Shown here: piece after piece, positions 44,154 through 54,276 of the stretch
How the letters are laid out: each line of letters starts with the position of its first letter
How positions within the stretch are numbered: the stretch's first letter is position 1
Assembly: GCA_964035575.1 (NCBI GenBank)
Contig: OZ037843.1
Location: forward strand, 248,001 to 312,000
DNA length: 64,000 bases
Direction of reading: 5' to 3'
Source of the DNA: Rhynchopus sp. YZ270_cl-10
Taxonomy: Eukaryota > Euglenozoa > Diplonemea > Diplonemida > Diplonemidae
Notes under the pieces: model-generated
Seen by the model: the letters and a program-made list of their open reading frames with translations, nothing else
What the model was told of the DNA's origin: nothing
The model's database searches: none
Program-made: the position numbers and the translations under genes

Positions 44154-44703
44154 CAGGGAAATAGCTTGGTTTTCCTCCAAAATCAGGAATTATGCGAAAA
44201 CGAAATTTTTCCGCCCGGTCGAAAGCGGTCGTTGCGCTTCGCGCAAGCCTCACTGAGTGGAGAGGCGAAAGGTCAATTTGCGAGATAACCAAAAACGGAA
44301 TGTAATCCCTTATTACAGAGCTTGGTCTTGCACCTTACGTTCCACTAACCGTATGGAAAAAAATAAATGGCGCCGCAGGCGAAAAAAAAAAAATAGGGTA
44401 CGGTGTAAAAATGCTGGTTTACAACCACACAGTCACTCAACAAACCCTTTTTTGCGGAGCAAAAAAGGAAAATGGCGCCGCAGGCAAAAAAAAATTAAGG
44501 GGTACGGCACATCTGCAAGCGCAGCGAGCGAAAATTTTAAGGTTCCATCATTCCAGTCATCTGGGAGATCTGGGGGTCCGCGGGCGAGGGCCCCCAAAAG
44601 TGCCCAAAAATCCCCTCTTTTTTTTTTTTTTTTTTTTTTTTTCCCCCAAAAAATCCAGAATTATGCGATGTCGCATAATTCGGTATATGGAGCTATTTCC
44701 CTG
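44154..44703. mobile_element. Short hAT-like element, 550 bp
   Basis: Inverted ends CAGGGAAATAGCT (13 bp) with AATTATGCG subterminal repeats. A perfect 8-bp target duplication AAATTGTT lies at 44146-44153 and 44704-44711. Inside are two GGCGCCGCAGGC modules with a TTTTTTGCGGAGCAAAAAA hairpin between them, also found in the other hAT-like inserts. No coding capacity: a MITE mobilised by an unseen transposase. Confidence 0.85.
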
Positions 44704-44711
44704 AAATTGTT

Positions 44712-47464
44712 GGAGTAGTGTAGTTGCCTGTTCCTACCAGTTTCTGCAGGCAAACACTTGGCCCCCCTTTACCTTACACTAACGGGTTTTGACCAAAACC
44801 AAGAACTTGTCCATTTCGTCAAATTGACCCCACCACAGAACGGGCGGATTCCGAAAATGCAAATGCCGGTGTTTTCGGAGCCTGCATTCTCATGTTTTCA
44901 GGATCAGGGAGAGAAAATCTGGGTTGTGGGATTTACCTGACCCCACCACAGCGCGGACGGATTCCGGAAATGCCAATCGCGGCATGTTTTGGGGCTGAAA
45001 ACCCACTTTTTTTCCAGGGAAAAAATTTGCTTCCGGATGTCGGAATTTTCCGGAAAATTTCCAGAATTAGGAAACAGCCTGGCAAACGCTGCTCACAATG
45101 TTGAACGAAAGAATTTTGACAATTTTGCTGATGAAGATGTAGTGTGTGTGAGTGAGATGGGGAGCACGGGAGGGAAAAAGAACGACTCGTGGATACTGAA
45201 AAATTTCACTAGAAATGCACACATGTCTTGTAAAAAGAAAACGGAGCAGAAACAAAAGAAAATCGCGTCGAATTACTGAGTCTTTACGGACAATACTGGG
45301 AAATAGCAGAAGCCCAGAACAGCAAATAAGAACAGTTAATGGAATATAACTTGTAGTTGTGGGTCACGGCCCAACGCTCCGAGTTAAATCCCCTGATTCT
45401 TGCCCTCAAAATCCCACACCGGCACACCGGCATACTAATGTCCCCTGGTCTTCGCGCAAGCACTGCAAATAGACAAAATCAAATTCATATACTTTCAAAT
45501 AAAATTTGAAAGCATTAGGGAAGTGTATAAAAAACAACAACGGGGGGTATGTAACTTTGTGTATTAGTGTGTAAAATTTGACCGGCCCTTTGGGTGAAAA
45601 AAAAAGGGTGAGGGGAGTTGGGTCCAGTCATAGGGAGTATAGCATATTTTTTGGAAAATTCTTCAAAAAAGCAAGGATTTTTGCTGAGCACAATGAAATT
45701 TTCAGAAAAATCCCAATTTTCGGCCAAATTTGGAGCAAATTATGGCCCACCCACCCCGATTTTGGGTCAAAAACCGACTTCATTTTTGCACAGGAGTGCC
45801 TACGATGTCGTAAACCAGAGGTCCTCTGGATGCATGCATTGATAAACACAACACTGGAAATTGCAAGGAACGAGTCTGCATGTGCGTGTTCTCTAGCCAC
45901 CACAGTCACAGGGTATGCACAAAATGACCGTATTGTGGCTGAAGTTTGACTTGCGAAATTTCGCGAACATCTATTTCTGAGGTTTTCTTTGGATTCTTTG
46001 GGCCATTTTATGACCTACCACGCCCGATTTTGGGCGATAAAACAAAATTTTGTCAGGTCAAAAATCGCCTAGTACTTGTGAAAAGAATTGCTAAGGAAAT
46101 GTGTAATATGCGTGTTTTTGTACACAAAAGTACGTTTTTGGGTGCTTCTGGAGGGTTAAAACACCAAAATTTTGCGTTTTTTTTGGTTTTCATTTCGTTT
46201 TTTTTTTTTTTTTTTTTTTTTGAATATCTCTGTAACCTCACTCGCTTTTACGGCAGGTAACCGGTTGAGGTGATACTTCCGGACTGAGGAAGGGCATTCT
46301 TTTACTTTTTTTTTTTTTTCTAGATTGTTTTTTAATTTGTAGTCTTTTGTTGGGTTAAGGGGATTGGCTGACGACACTGGGGACCTCCTTGGGCCACAGC
46401 TGTAGACGTTGTCTGGCTCTACCCGGCTGTACACGGTCGGCCTGAAATCAGGTCCGAATCTAGGCTATGAACGAAATAAAAATAGCCAAAAAAGAAGAAA
46501 GGGAAGAAGGGGGGGAAGCAGGTGTAGCCGTAACTAGGGGGGTCAAAACCCGCGATCCCCGATCCCCGATCCCCGGCTTAATTTAGGGGGGGTTTTATGA
46601 GGAAAAATCAGGAAAACGGTAAAAAAATGTCAAAAATCTGTTCGTTTGCACACTGTGAAAAAAATCGCGACCCACCGCTGAAAGCGCAAGGTGTTTACCT
46701 TGTGAGAGCCTGTGAGAGCTTACTGAGAGCTTATGAGGTCCTGTGCTGTGGTAGCGCACAGTACATAAAGTACACACAGTTCACACCGAAAACACTTGCA
46801 TTTGCATTTCCGGAATCCGTCCGGCCAGTGGTGGGGTCAATTTGCCGAAATGGACAAGTTCTCGTTTTTGGTCAATTTCCGCACACAGTATACACAGGGA
46901 TTGTTCGGGTGCCTATTTTTTTTTTTGACCCAACCCCCTCGCAAGAAAGCAGGGTATTTTTCCACCCCCAGAAAATGCCGTTATTGGAAAGATTGGGATC
47001 CTCTGAATCCAAATCCGTGTTCCGGCCCAGGATTCAAATTGATCCTTAAATCTAATATTGCTAAGGCAGCATTTCCCATGCAGTTTGTTAGGGGGAAAAT
47101 CTGGGAATTTTGGCCCGGGGATCGATCCCCGGCTTATGGCTGTACCTGGGGGGAAGGAGGGAGGGGAGGAAAAAAGGGGGGAATTGGTCAGGTCTACGCC
47201 GCGGTCGGCAGGAGGTCCTGCAGCTCTGCGAGAAGACGGGCGGACGGGGCGCGGTCCACTTCCGGCATGGGGCGGCAGTTACACCAAGCTTGGAAGGCGG
47301 ACAGCGCAGCCGGGGGAGTCAAGGGAGTGCAACCGTTGATGATTGAGTTTTTTTTGCACTTTTTGGTGCCCAAAAACCAAATTGGTTGAAAAATCGGCCG
47401 ATTTTGCGACCAATTTTGGCTGGGGAATTTCGGCGACCAAAGGGTCCCCCCTTTGGTTTTTTTC
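44712..47464. other. Gene-poor repeats, possible short coding-like fragment
   Basis: No intact gene. It carries two inverted and one direct copy of an 80-bp dispersed motif around GTGGTGGGGTCA (44789-44863 and 44938-44980 minus, 46792-46875 plus), poly-T tracts and short GATCCCCG repeats (46550-46575, 47115-47130). About 47200-47345 minus strand reads PPAALSAFQAWCNCRPMPE and ARLLAELQDLLPTAA, GC-rich and coding-like but isolated. Confidence 0.4.
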
Positions 47465-47578
47465 AAAAAATCGGGTATTTTTTGTGTATAAATAGTACCG
47501 GTCAAAATGGGGTGCCGGTCAAATTACATACCCTATTTTGACCGGGTACTATTTGTACACAAAAATACCCGATTTTTT
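47465..47578. repeat. Hairpin, about 44-bp stem
   Basis: Left arm AAAAAATCGGGTATTTTTTG through AGTACCGGTCAAAA. Right arm is its near-perfect reverse complement ending AATACCCGATTTTTT, with a loop of about 26 nt. A foldback element rather than a known RNA gene. Confidence 0.8.
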
Positions 47579-47815
47579 CGGGAATTTTTGACAACACACT
47601 GGTTAAGTACCCGGTCAGAACCGGTCAAATTACATACCCCCCAACAACCCATCTTTTTTTTTTTTAAATTCCTTGTTGCAACAAGACAAATCGAAAAACA
47701 CACATGTGTGGCCACCCCTATCTCCATTGAAGTGACGCACCACAGTAAAATATTAACCTACACACCTGCTGATTATAAAAACGGGGGAGGGGGGAGCTCA
47801 GGGGGGAGGGGCTAG

Positions 47816-47932
47816 GACTTGTATTGTACGTCGGCCCCGACCGAACACCGTATTATTCGTATTATACGATTACCGTATTATACGGTGCTGCTGGGGACCG
47901 AATACTGTATAATTCGAATTTTACAACCTAGG
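47816..47932. repeat. AT-rich palindromic MITE-like repeat, copy 1
   Basis: Shares CGGCCCCGACCGAA, CCGTATTATTCGTATTATAC and TTTTACAACC with 52486-52639, in the same orientation. Ends are inverted (TTGTA...TACAA). Copy 2 has additional TATAATTC palindromes in the middle. Confidence 0.65.
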
Positions 47933-48104
47933 GGGAGGGGACAGCATGCCTCGAAGGCGAATTTCGTATTCCCCCCTATAGCCTATTTTCGGAGCCGAAT
48001 GTAGGACGAATACCATATTCGCCTGGTTTGTTCTATATTCGCCCTATATTCGATCCGAATATAGGGTGAATACGTATTCGCCTTCGGGGTCTGCCTAGGC
48101 ATAC

Positions 48105-48670
48105 CTAGAAGGCGTATTTCGTATTCGCCCTACATTCGGATCCGCATATAGGGTGAATATCATATTCGCCTGTTTTCGCCTTATATTCGCCCTATATTCG
48201 ATCTGAATACGATATTCGGATCCGAATATAGGGCGAATATGGCTCAAAAATTCTGGGATCCGAATGTAGGGCGAATACGCATTCGCCTTCGGGATATGCC
48301 TAGGCATGCCTAGAAGGCGTATTTCGTATTCGCCCTACATTCGGATCCGCATAGAGGGCGAATATCATATTCGCCTGTTTTCGCCTTATATTCGGCCTAT
48401 ATTCGATCTGAATACGATATTCGGATCCGAATATAGGGCGAATATGGCTCAAAAATTCTGGGATCCGAATGTAGGGCGAATACGCATTCACCTTCGGGGT
48501 ATGCCTAGGGGTACCTAGAAGGCGTAGTTCGTATTCGCCCTACATTCGGATCCGCATAGAGGGCGAATATCATATTCGCCTGTTTTCGCCTTATATTCGG
48601 CCTATATTCGATCTGAATACGATATTCGGATCCGAATATAGGGCGAATACGCATTCGCCTTCGGGGTATG
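48105..48670. repeat. 205-bp tandem repeat, about 2.7 copies
   Basis: GGCGTA(T/G)TTCGTATTCGCCC recurs at 48111, 48316 and 48521, exactly 205 bp apart. Each unit is dense in ATTCGGATCCGAAT-type palindromes. The third unit lacks a roughly 40-bp internal segment. Single palindrome clusters of the same kind lie at 23165-23230 and 33360-33425. Confidence 0.9.
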
Positions 48671-49473
48671 CCAAGGGGAGGGGAGGCATTGCGAATGGAA
48701 AAACTGGGAAAGAGGTTGCTTGGAATGCTATACTGACAACTAAAAGATGTTGTCATGTAAAAACTATACGATATCATCCGCCAACTGATCTTGATAACAA
48801 TATAAAAAAAAATATACAGCGTTTTTCGAACGCAGCCAAATAAGATTAAAAATCCGTTTGCCGCAAATGTGAAAGGGAATTCAAGGGGAATTACTTGTTG
48901 AACGTTGGCCTTCTTTTTGTCTAGCTTCTTACCGCGATTGGAAATATGATCCGAATTAAGTACCAAATGTCCCAAAAACATCTCAAACGTACCACAATTA
49001 AGTTCGGTCCATAATATTTTGTTTTCTTGAAAACTTGGTTGTATTAGTGTAGCCACCCTAGAGTGTGCACTATAATATTATATTGCTTGATTTATTCGGT
49101 CCATAGTTCCAAACGCGGCAATACACTACGTTTTAGGAAAACAAAGTATCAGCGCCAAACACCCACCATATTGTGCAAAACCCCGGATATTGGGAAACAA
49201 TCTATAGAGTCAAAATGAGTCAAATGCATGTCGCACGATAAAAAAAAATTGCATCAGATTCTGGTGTCTCTGAGTGACTTTTGCATAAGTACACGGTGTT
49301 TGGTGAAATGGCTGAAGTATATAAAAAGAGAGTAGTCGAAAACTGTGCTAACGCAGCTCAGTCGAAAATAAAAAAAAAAAGAAGAAATTATTGCATATCA
49401 GCCAAAATCTGCTTAGCCGTATAGAAAAGCCTGTTGTTGGAGGGAGAAAAAAAAAAAACGATTCCCCCCCAAG
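48671..49473. other. Intergenic, no gene seen
   Basis: AT-rich, with no frame that reads as a conserved protein and no repeat shared with the rest of the window, apart from a CCGCAAATGTGAAAGGGAAT-region minus-strand frame that I cannot support. Confidence 0.4.
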
Positions 49474-50206
49474 CAGGGCTCTCAAGATCCTCCACGAAAA
49501 AAGCAGAATTTTCGAAATGAGGAGGATTTCATTTTTGCAAAAAAACCCCCCAAAAAAAAAATTTTCCCCCGCAACAAGCGGTCGTCGCGCGCTTCGCGCG
49601 CGCCTCCCTGACAGCCACAGAGCGGAGAGGCGGGTCAATTTTGCGAGATGATAAAAACGGAAATCTAATCCTTTCTCTTGCACCATACGCTCCACGAACC
49701 GTACAAAACCAATACGTCTAACTCCAATACGTCTCAAAATGGCAAATTTTTTGCAGCATTGGTCAAGTTGCATTTTTTGGCTGCAAAATGCAAGGGTATC
49801 CAAAGACATTGCCAACTCTATTTTTTTTGCGGAGCAAAAAAATAATATAAATGGCGCCGCAGGCGAAAAAAAATTAGGGTACGGTGTAAAAATGCTTCCT
49901 TTTACACCACATAATCACTCAACGAACCCTTTTTTTTGAGTAGCAAAAAATGAAAATGGCGCCGCAGGCAAATTTTTTTTAAAGTGCAGCCCTGGACGGT
50001 GCATACAGGCTCGGGAAAATATTGGGTCCCTCGGGGGAGACAAAGTGACCCCCCACTATAAAACCCCTAGGAGGATAATCCTCCACCCGAGCCCGCCAAA
50101 AAAAAAAAAAAAATGGAGGAAATCCTCCACCAAAAAAGCCTAAAAAAAAAAAAAAAAGCCCCTGGAGGAAATATCCTCCCCTACGTGGAGGATCTTGAGA
50201 GCACTG
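49474..50206. mobile_element. Short hAT-like element, 733 bp, next to cyclase stop codon
   Basis: Ends read CAGGGCTCTCAAGATCC and, in complement, CAGTGCTCTCAAGATCC, continuing to 23 bp with one mismatch. A perfect 8-bp target duplication CCCCCAAG lies at 49466-49473 and 50207-50214. Two GGCGCCGCAGGC modules lie inside. Its right duplication ends 1 bp before the stop codon of the neighbouring cyclase pseudogene (50216-50218), so it landed in that gene's 3' untranslated region. Confidence 0.85.
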
Positions 50207-50215
50207 CCCCCAAGA

Positions 50216-52301
50216 TCACACACTACCTCTGGTCGTACGATTCACAACCTTGTAAACACCTGTCCGTGCGTTGTGTTCCGACAGAACGTGTTCCAGTGCA
50301 GTCGGCAGTGTTGTGCCCTCGGGCGGCTCGAACAGACACACCACACCGTTGCGCACAGCCTCTTCGCACAGCGTCCAGCTCCGGCGCACAGTTGTCCCCA
50401 TCGCTGTCACAAAGCGCTGCTTGCGTGCCCCCACATCACCATGCTGGATCATCCCGCTTGCAAGCCCTGCACCTGCCAAGGTCGCACCACTCATGCGTTG
50501 TGCAAAGCGGATCGCGTTCTCCATGTGTGCAGGGGCAGAGCGGGTCACGTTCCACGACACGCAGACACGGCTGCCAAGCAGCGTCACCAGGCTGCCGCCA
50601 CTCTGGTCCAGTGCAACAGTCAGTGTCGACAGCCCGTTGCTCATGGACGGCAGTGCGGAGAAGTGTTCCTCGTCGCCCACTGCAAGATCTGCAACACCGA
50701 CTGTGCCAAGCATCTGACGTGTGGCCACAGATGAAAATGAAACAGACCCGTTCATGCTGAAGTGGGCTGTCCCACCCACAGACTCAGACTCACTTACAGC
50801 AAAAAGGGGTTTCCGATTGCCTGCTTCGCAAAGGGGTTGTTCTCTGCGGCCGACAAGCGTCGCAGGCCACACAGGACGCACAAAGGTCATCCCGCTCACG
50901 CCCTTCAAGTCAAGTGCTTCCGAATGACCCACAACAGCACTGCACGTAGCACAGTCAGATGTCCACAGGTCAGAGGGCACAGCAACAGCTCCAGGCATGC
51001 ATGTGCTCTCAAGGCGTGACGCAACGTTCACAGTAGTCTGTCCGTCCAGTGAGTGTGTTCTGTTCGACAGTCACAGGGCCGGTGTTGACACCAATGCGCA
51101 CAGTGAGGCCACCCCACAGAGAGTCTTGTGGTGTGCAGATGGGTGCATCCTCAAGCAGCGACGCAGGCCAGTCTGCTGCGAGCAGCTTCTCGTGTACCTG
51201 CAGAGCAAAGTTGACTCCGTCCGCTGTTGTCTCGAAGGCAATCATGAAGGCGTCACCTATCGTCTTCACTTCGTACCCGCCGAACAGGGCCATCACTTCA
51301 CGCATCACACGGTTGTGTATCTTCAGGCCGGCACGCATCCCGTCAGGTGCGTTCTCCCAGATCGACGTCGAGGCACGGATGTCTGTGAACACAATCGTTG
51401 CTGTCCCACTCTCAAGCCCAGGTGGCGACACAGATGTGTGCTGCACACCGTCCACCTCATCCTCTTCAAACAGCGCAGCAGGGAGGTAGGGGCGGTACTT
51501 CCGCAGGTTCTCCTCCAACGTCTGCAGCGTTGCGCGCATCTCCTCTGGGAGCAACGTCTCTTGCGCCTCCAGCATGCGTGCCACGCCTTCCACGTCGTAC
51601 CCAGCCAGGAGGGACGCGATGTCCTGCACTGTTGCTATGGTCCGCTCCATGGCTGCCTGCTCCTTCAGAACCTCACGTGCAAACCCTCTCATTGCGATGA
51701 AGTCCACCACAAAGACACCTATCCCAACGAACAACGCGTGCGAGGAGAAGTCAACTGCACACGGCAGCGTGTCGCAGTCTGTGAGCTCGCCAAGACGCTG
51801 TCTCCGCTCCTCCTGCGGCTTCAGGCCAGGCAGGTCGAGCAGACCAAACCTGAAGCTTTCATCCAATGATAATACTATCATCCACACGATGCCCACACAC
51901 ACCAACCCAATCGTGTAACGTGCAGGCACCTGCATCACAAGCAGCAGGTCAACCACCATCACGAGCAATGGCCACGACGTTTCCTTCACCGTCCTTGCAT
52001 CCATATCCCAAACGAGGATCGCAAAGGAGATCGTGTACAACATCGCGACAACAGCGGCAGTCGTGATCCGTCTTTTGCATAGCATTGCGACCACAGCAAA
52101 CAAACACGGAAATATCAGTAGAAGGTAAAGGTATAGGCCCACGCCCACAGAACGCTCGAGGCGCTGCTGCAGGGTAAACAAGACCCGGACGATCGCAATG
52201 AGTAGCAATGCTGAGCACGACACGAGCAGGATCTTGCGCTTCTTCTGTTCCTTTGCTCCCACAGTCCCGTCCAAGGAGAACACATCATGCAAGTACCCCA
52301 T
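50216..52301 (-). pseudogene. Membrane adenylate cyclase (C1), broken by 11-bp deletion
   Basis: Starts MGYLHDVFSLDGTVGAKEQK, aligned with the other copies (open upstream to 52382). It keeps six membrane segments, the EQAAMERTIATVQDIASLLA linker and the first cyclase domain, with FTDIRAST and EVKTIGDAF. At about 51034 an 11-bp deletion between AGT repeats removes the FGHT part of the motif TDYFGHTVNVASR and shifts frame. The remaining C-terminal part, including the degenerate second cyclase domain, is open in the shifted frame down to 50216. Divergence from C2-C4 is greater than among them, so this is the oldest branch. It is probably inactive; an assembly error is the alternative. Confidence 0.8.
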
Positions 52302-52485
52302 TCGCCCTTGAACAGCACAACGTATCGATGTGTGCTCTGTAACAACAGGTTGTGTGGAAGTCAGAGGGTTCAAAAAAGACAAAAAAAAATACGGGCCATT
52401 CTTTTAACAACTCCCCTCACACAACGTTAATGCTTAAACCCCATATCCCATGCTTCCCCCCCATCCCATCACCCCATCCCCACCC

Positions 52486-52639
52486 TAGGTTGTATTATAC
52501 GTGCTCGGCCCCGACCGAATACCGTATTATTCGTATTATACGATTACCGTATTATACAGAATTATACAGTGTCATACGGGGACCGAATACTGTATAATTC
52601 GTATAATTAATTACACGAATTATTCGAATTTTACAACCA
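52486..52639. repeat. AT-rich palindromic MITE-like repeat, copy 2
   Basis: Same family as 47816-47932. Ends AGGTTGTATTATACG and, in complement, TGGTTGTAAAATTCG. Rich in CCGTATTATACG / TATAATTCG palindromes. Confidence 0.65.
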
Positions 52640-52670
52640 AGCTTTCCCCCTCCTCCCTCACCAAGAACCC

Positions 52671-53702
52671 TTATTCACTCAATAGAATGCTATACTTGGT
52701 CTCTCGAGGTACTTGGTGGATCATGACCTTTGATGTGTACGACACAGACGCGAAGATCCATGGCGACAACGCACTCCAGGCTGCACGGTACACAGAGTCA
52801 TTGTAGTCGGAAACAGACTTGAGCAGACTGTTCGTTGCTGTGGCAGGTGTCGTCCGTGAAGACACTGACGGCAGCGACCACAACTTCACGGAGCCTTGCC
52901 TGTCCGTACTGCTTGACAGAATAAGCTGCTCATGGAAAGGGTTGTGCTGTGCGCTGGTCACCCAATGGTCGTGGCTCTGCACGCTCCGTAGCGACTGTTT
53001 AGCGTGACGCACATCCCACATCCTCATGCACCCATCATCACCTCCGGTCAGAATATGATACTGCCTGTTCGGGTTGTACTGCAGCGAGGTCACCGTTGGG
53101 TGCGCCTCATCCACAATGCACTCCGCCTTCTTCTGCCGCAGGTCTGCACGGTACAGACGTTCCCCTGCACTGACTGCACACACATCTGCGTGGAGAGGGT
53201 CCCACGCAGCCTCGCTCACTTCGGCGCCAATATCAATACTGGAGACCACTGTACCATCTTGGTCAAGGCTGACAGAGGCAAGACCTGTCGGGGTGACTGC
53301 TTGGACGGTCGAGACATCAAATCCTTGTGGCTCCCAGAGAACTGATTTGACGTCGAGCGTGAGGGATGTGACCTTGCCGAGGCCCGTGGAGGTGCCGCGT
53401 TCTTTGGTCCAGAGCGTGGCGTTGCGCCGGGTTGTGCCGTCGCCGGTGCCGTGTGTGGTGAAGAAGAGGTCCTTCTGTGAAGTAGAGGGACACGCAGCGA
53501 TCTGCCAGACCTCGTGCGGGTGCAGCCATGTGGCAAGGCATTCGCAGAGGGAGGCGTCCTCACGGTAGTCGAGCAGGTAGAGCTGGTTCTTGCCCTTGAG
53601 GCTGAAGGTGCCCAGGAGGAAGAGGTGCTGTGTGGGGTCCACTGCTGCAGCCAGGGCGCGGCAGGGCAGCTCGAGCTTGTACACAGCGGAGTCTGTGCGC
53701 AT
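52671..53702 (-). CDS. EIPR1: EIPR1/TSSC1-like WD40 protein
   Basis: 343 aa, WD40 propeller. Diagnostic matches to the EARP/GARP-interacting protein EIPR1 (TSSC1) include an N-terminal LLGTFSLKGKNQLYLLDY (family: VGTQSLK..NQIHIIDF), HEVWQIAACPS, SVLWEP, VTSLQYNPNRQYHILTGGDD, HDHWVTSAQHNPFHEQLILS, DSVYRAAWSALSPWIFASVS, and the C-terminal MIHQVPRETKYSILL (family: VINRVPRALKYHILL). In animals EIPR1 binds the EARP tether and acts in endosomal recycling and dense-core vesicle biogenesis. Length is slightly below the animal protein (about 387 aa) because acidic loops are shorter. ATG is well placed and the stop is TAA. Single copy, lying between unrelated cyclase genes. Confidence 0.92.
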   Translation of the reverse strand: MRTDSAVYKLELPCRALAAAVDPTQHLFLLGTFSLKGKNQLYLLDYREDASLCECLATWLHPHEVWQIAACPSTSQKDLFFTTHGTGDGTTRRNATLWTKERGTSTGLGKVTSLTLDVKSVLWEPQGFDVSTVQAVTPTGLASVSLDQDGTVVSSIDIGAEVSEAAWDPLHADVCAVSAGERLYRADLRQKKAECIVDEAHPTVTSLQYNPNRQYHILTGGDDGCMRMWDVRHAKQSLRSVQSHDHWVTSAQHNPFHEQLILSSSTDRQGSVKLWSLPSVSSRTTPATATNSLLKSVSDYNDSVYRAAWSALSPWIFASVSYTSKVMIHQVPRETKYSILLSE

Positions 53703-54276
53703 GGTGGGAGAGGGGTGAAGTGTATTCTGTGGGGTGGTGTGGGTGGGTTGTCAAGTGTGAAGCAGGGAGCCAGTAAGTTGCATGTGGCAGGCGGTGTCGC
53801 AGGTGTGACAAGGCATGAGGTGCTTAGGGGGAGGGAGGCGTGTGGCTCTTTGGGGGAAAAGGTGTGCAGATTGTGTCCTAGTTTCTATTTTTGAAAGTGT
53901 TGAAGAATCGGAATGTTTCAATTTGTACAAAAAGGTGTGCAAAATAGAGAGACGAAACCTGTACAGACATTAATATTTAGAACGGAAGAACAGAAATCCC
54001 CATTTCCATCAGCCGATTACAGACGAAGGTGTAAACCATCGAAGCGTGACCAGCTACCATGCCAGCCACATGCCGATGCACAGAAGTTCCATGCGCAGAA
54101 ATTTTCATTCACACATGGTGGCTGCAAATTGCAGCCCGTTCCTGCCTCCTGTTGTTTGTGTGTACAGAAGAGGTGTCTGCTGTCTGAGCATAGATTGTGT
54201 AACGTATTCTTTGCCCACTCATTTTTGCTGGAAGTCGTTGTCAACGGTCAACAACGTCGTACAGCCCAACTGCGTA
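53703..54276. other. Intergenic, no gene
   Basis: Upstream region of the EIPR1-like gene and 3' region of P2. The last 60 bp are shared with the 3' flank of P1 (CACTCATTTTTGCTGGAAGTCG), so the P genes were duplicated with their 3' flank. Confidence 0.5.

Noticed and set aside
47818-48670. AT-rich palindromes as a replication origin or centromere
   Set aside because: They are a tandem array and a two-copy MITE-like repeat; nothing in the sequence indicates origin or centromere function.
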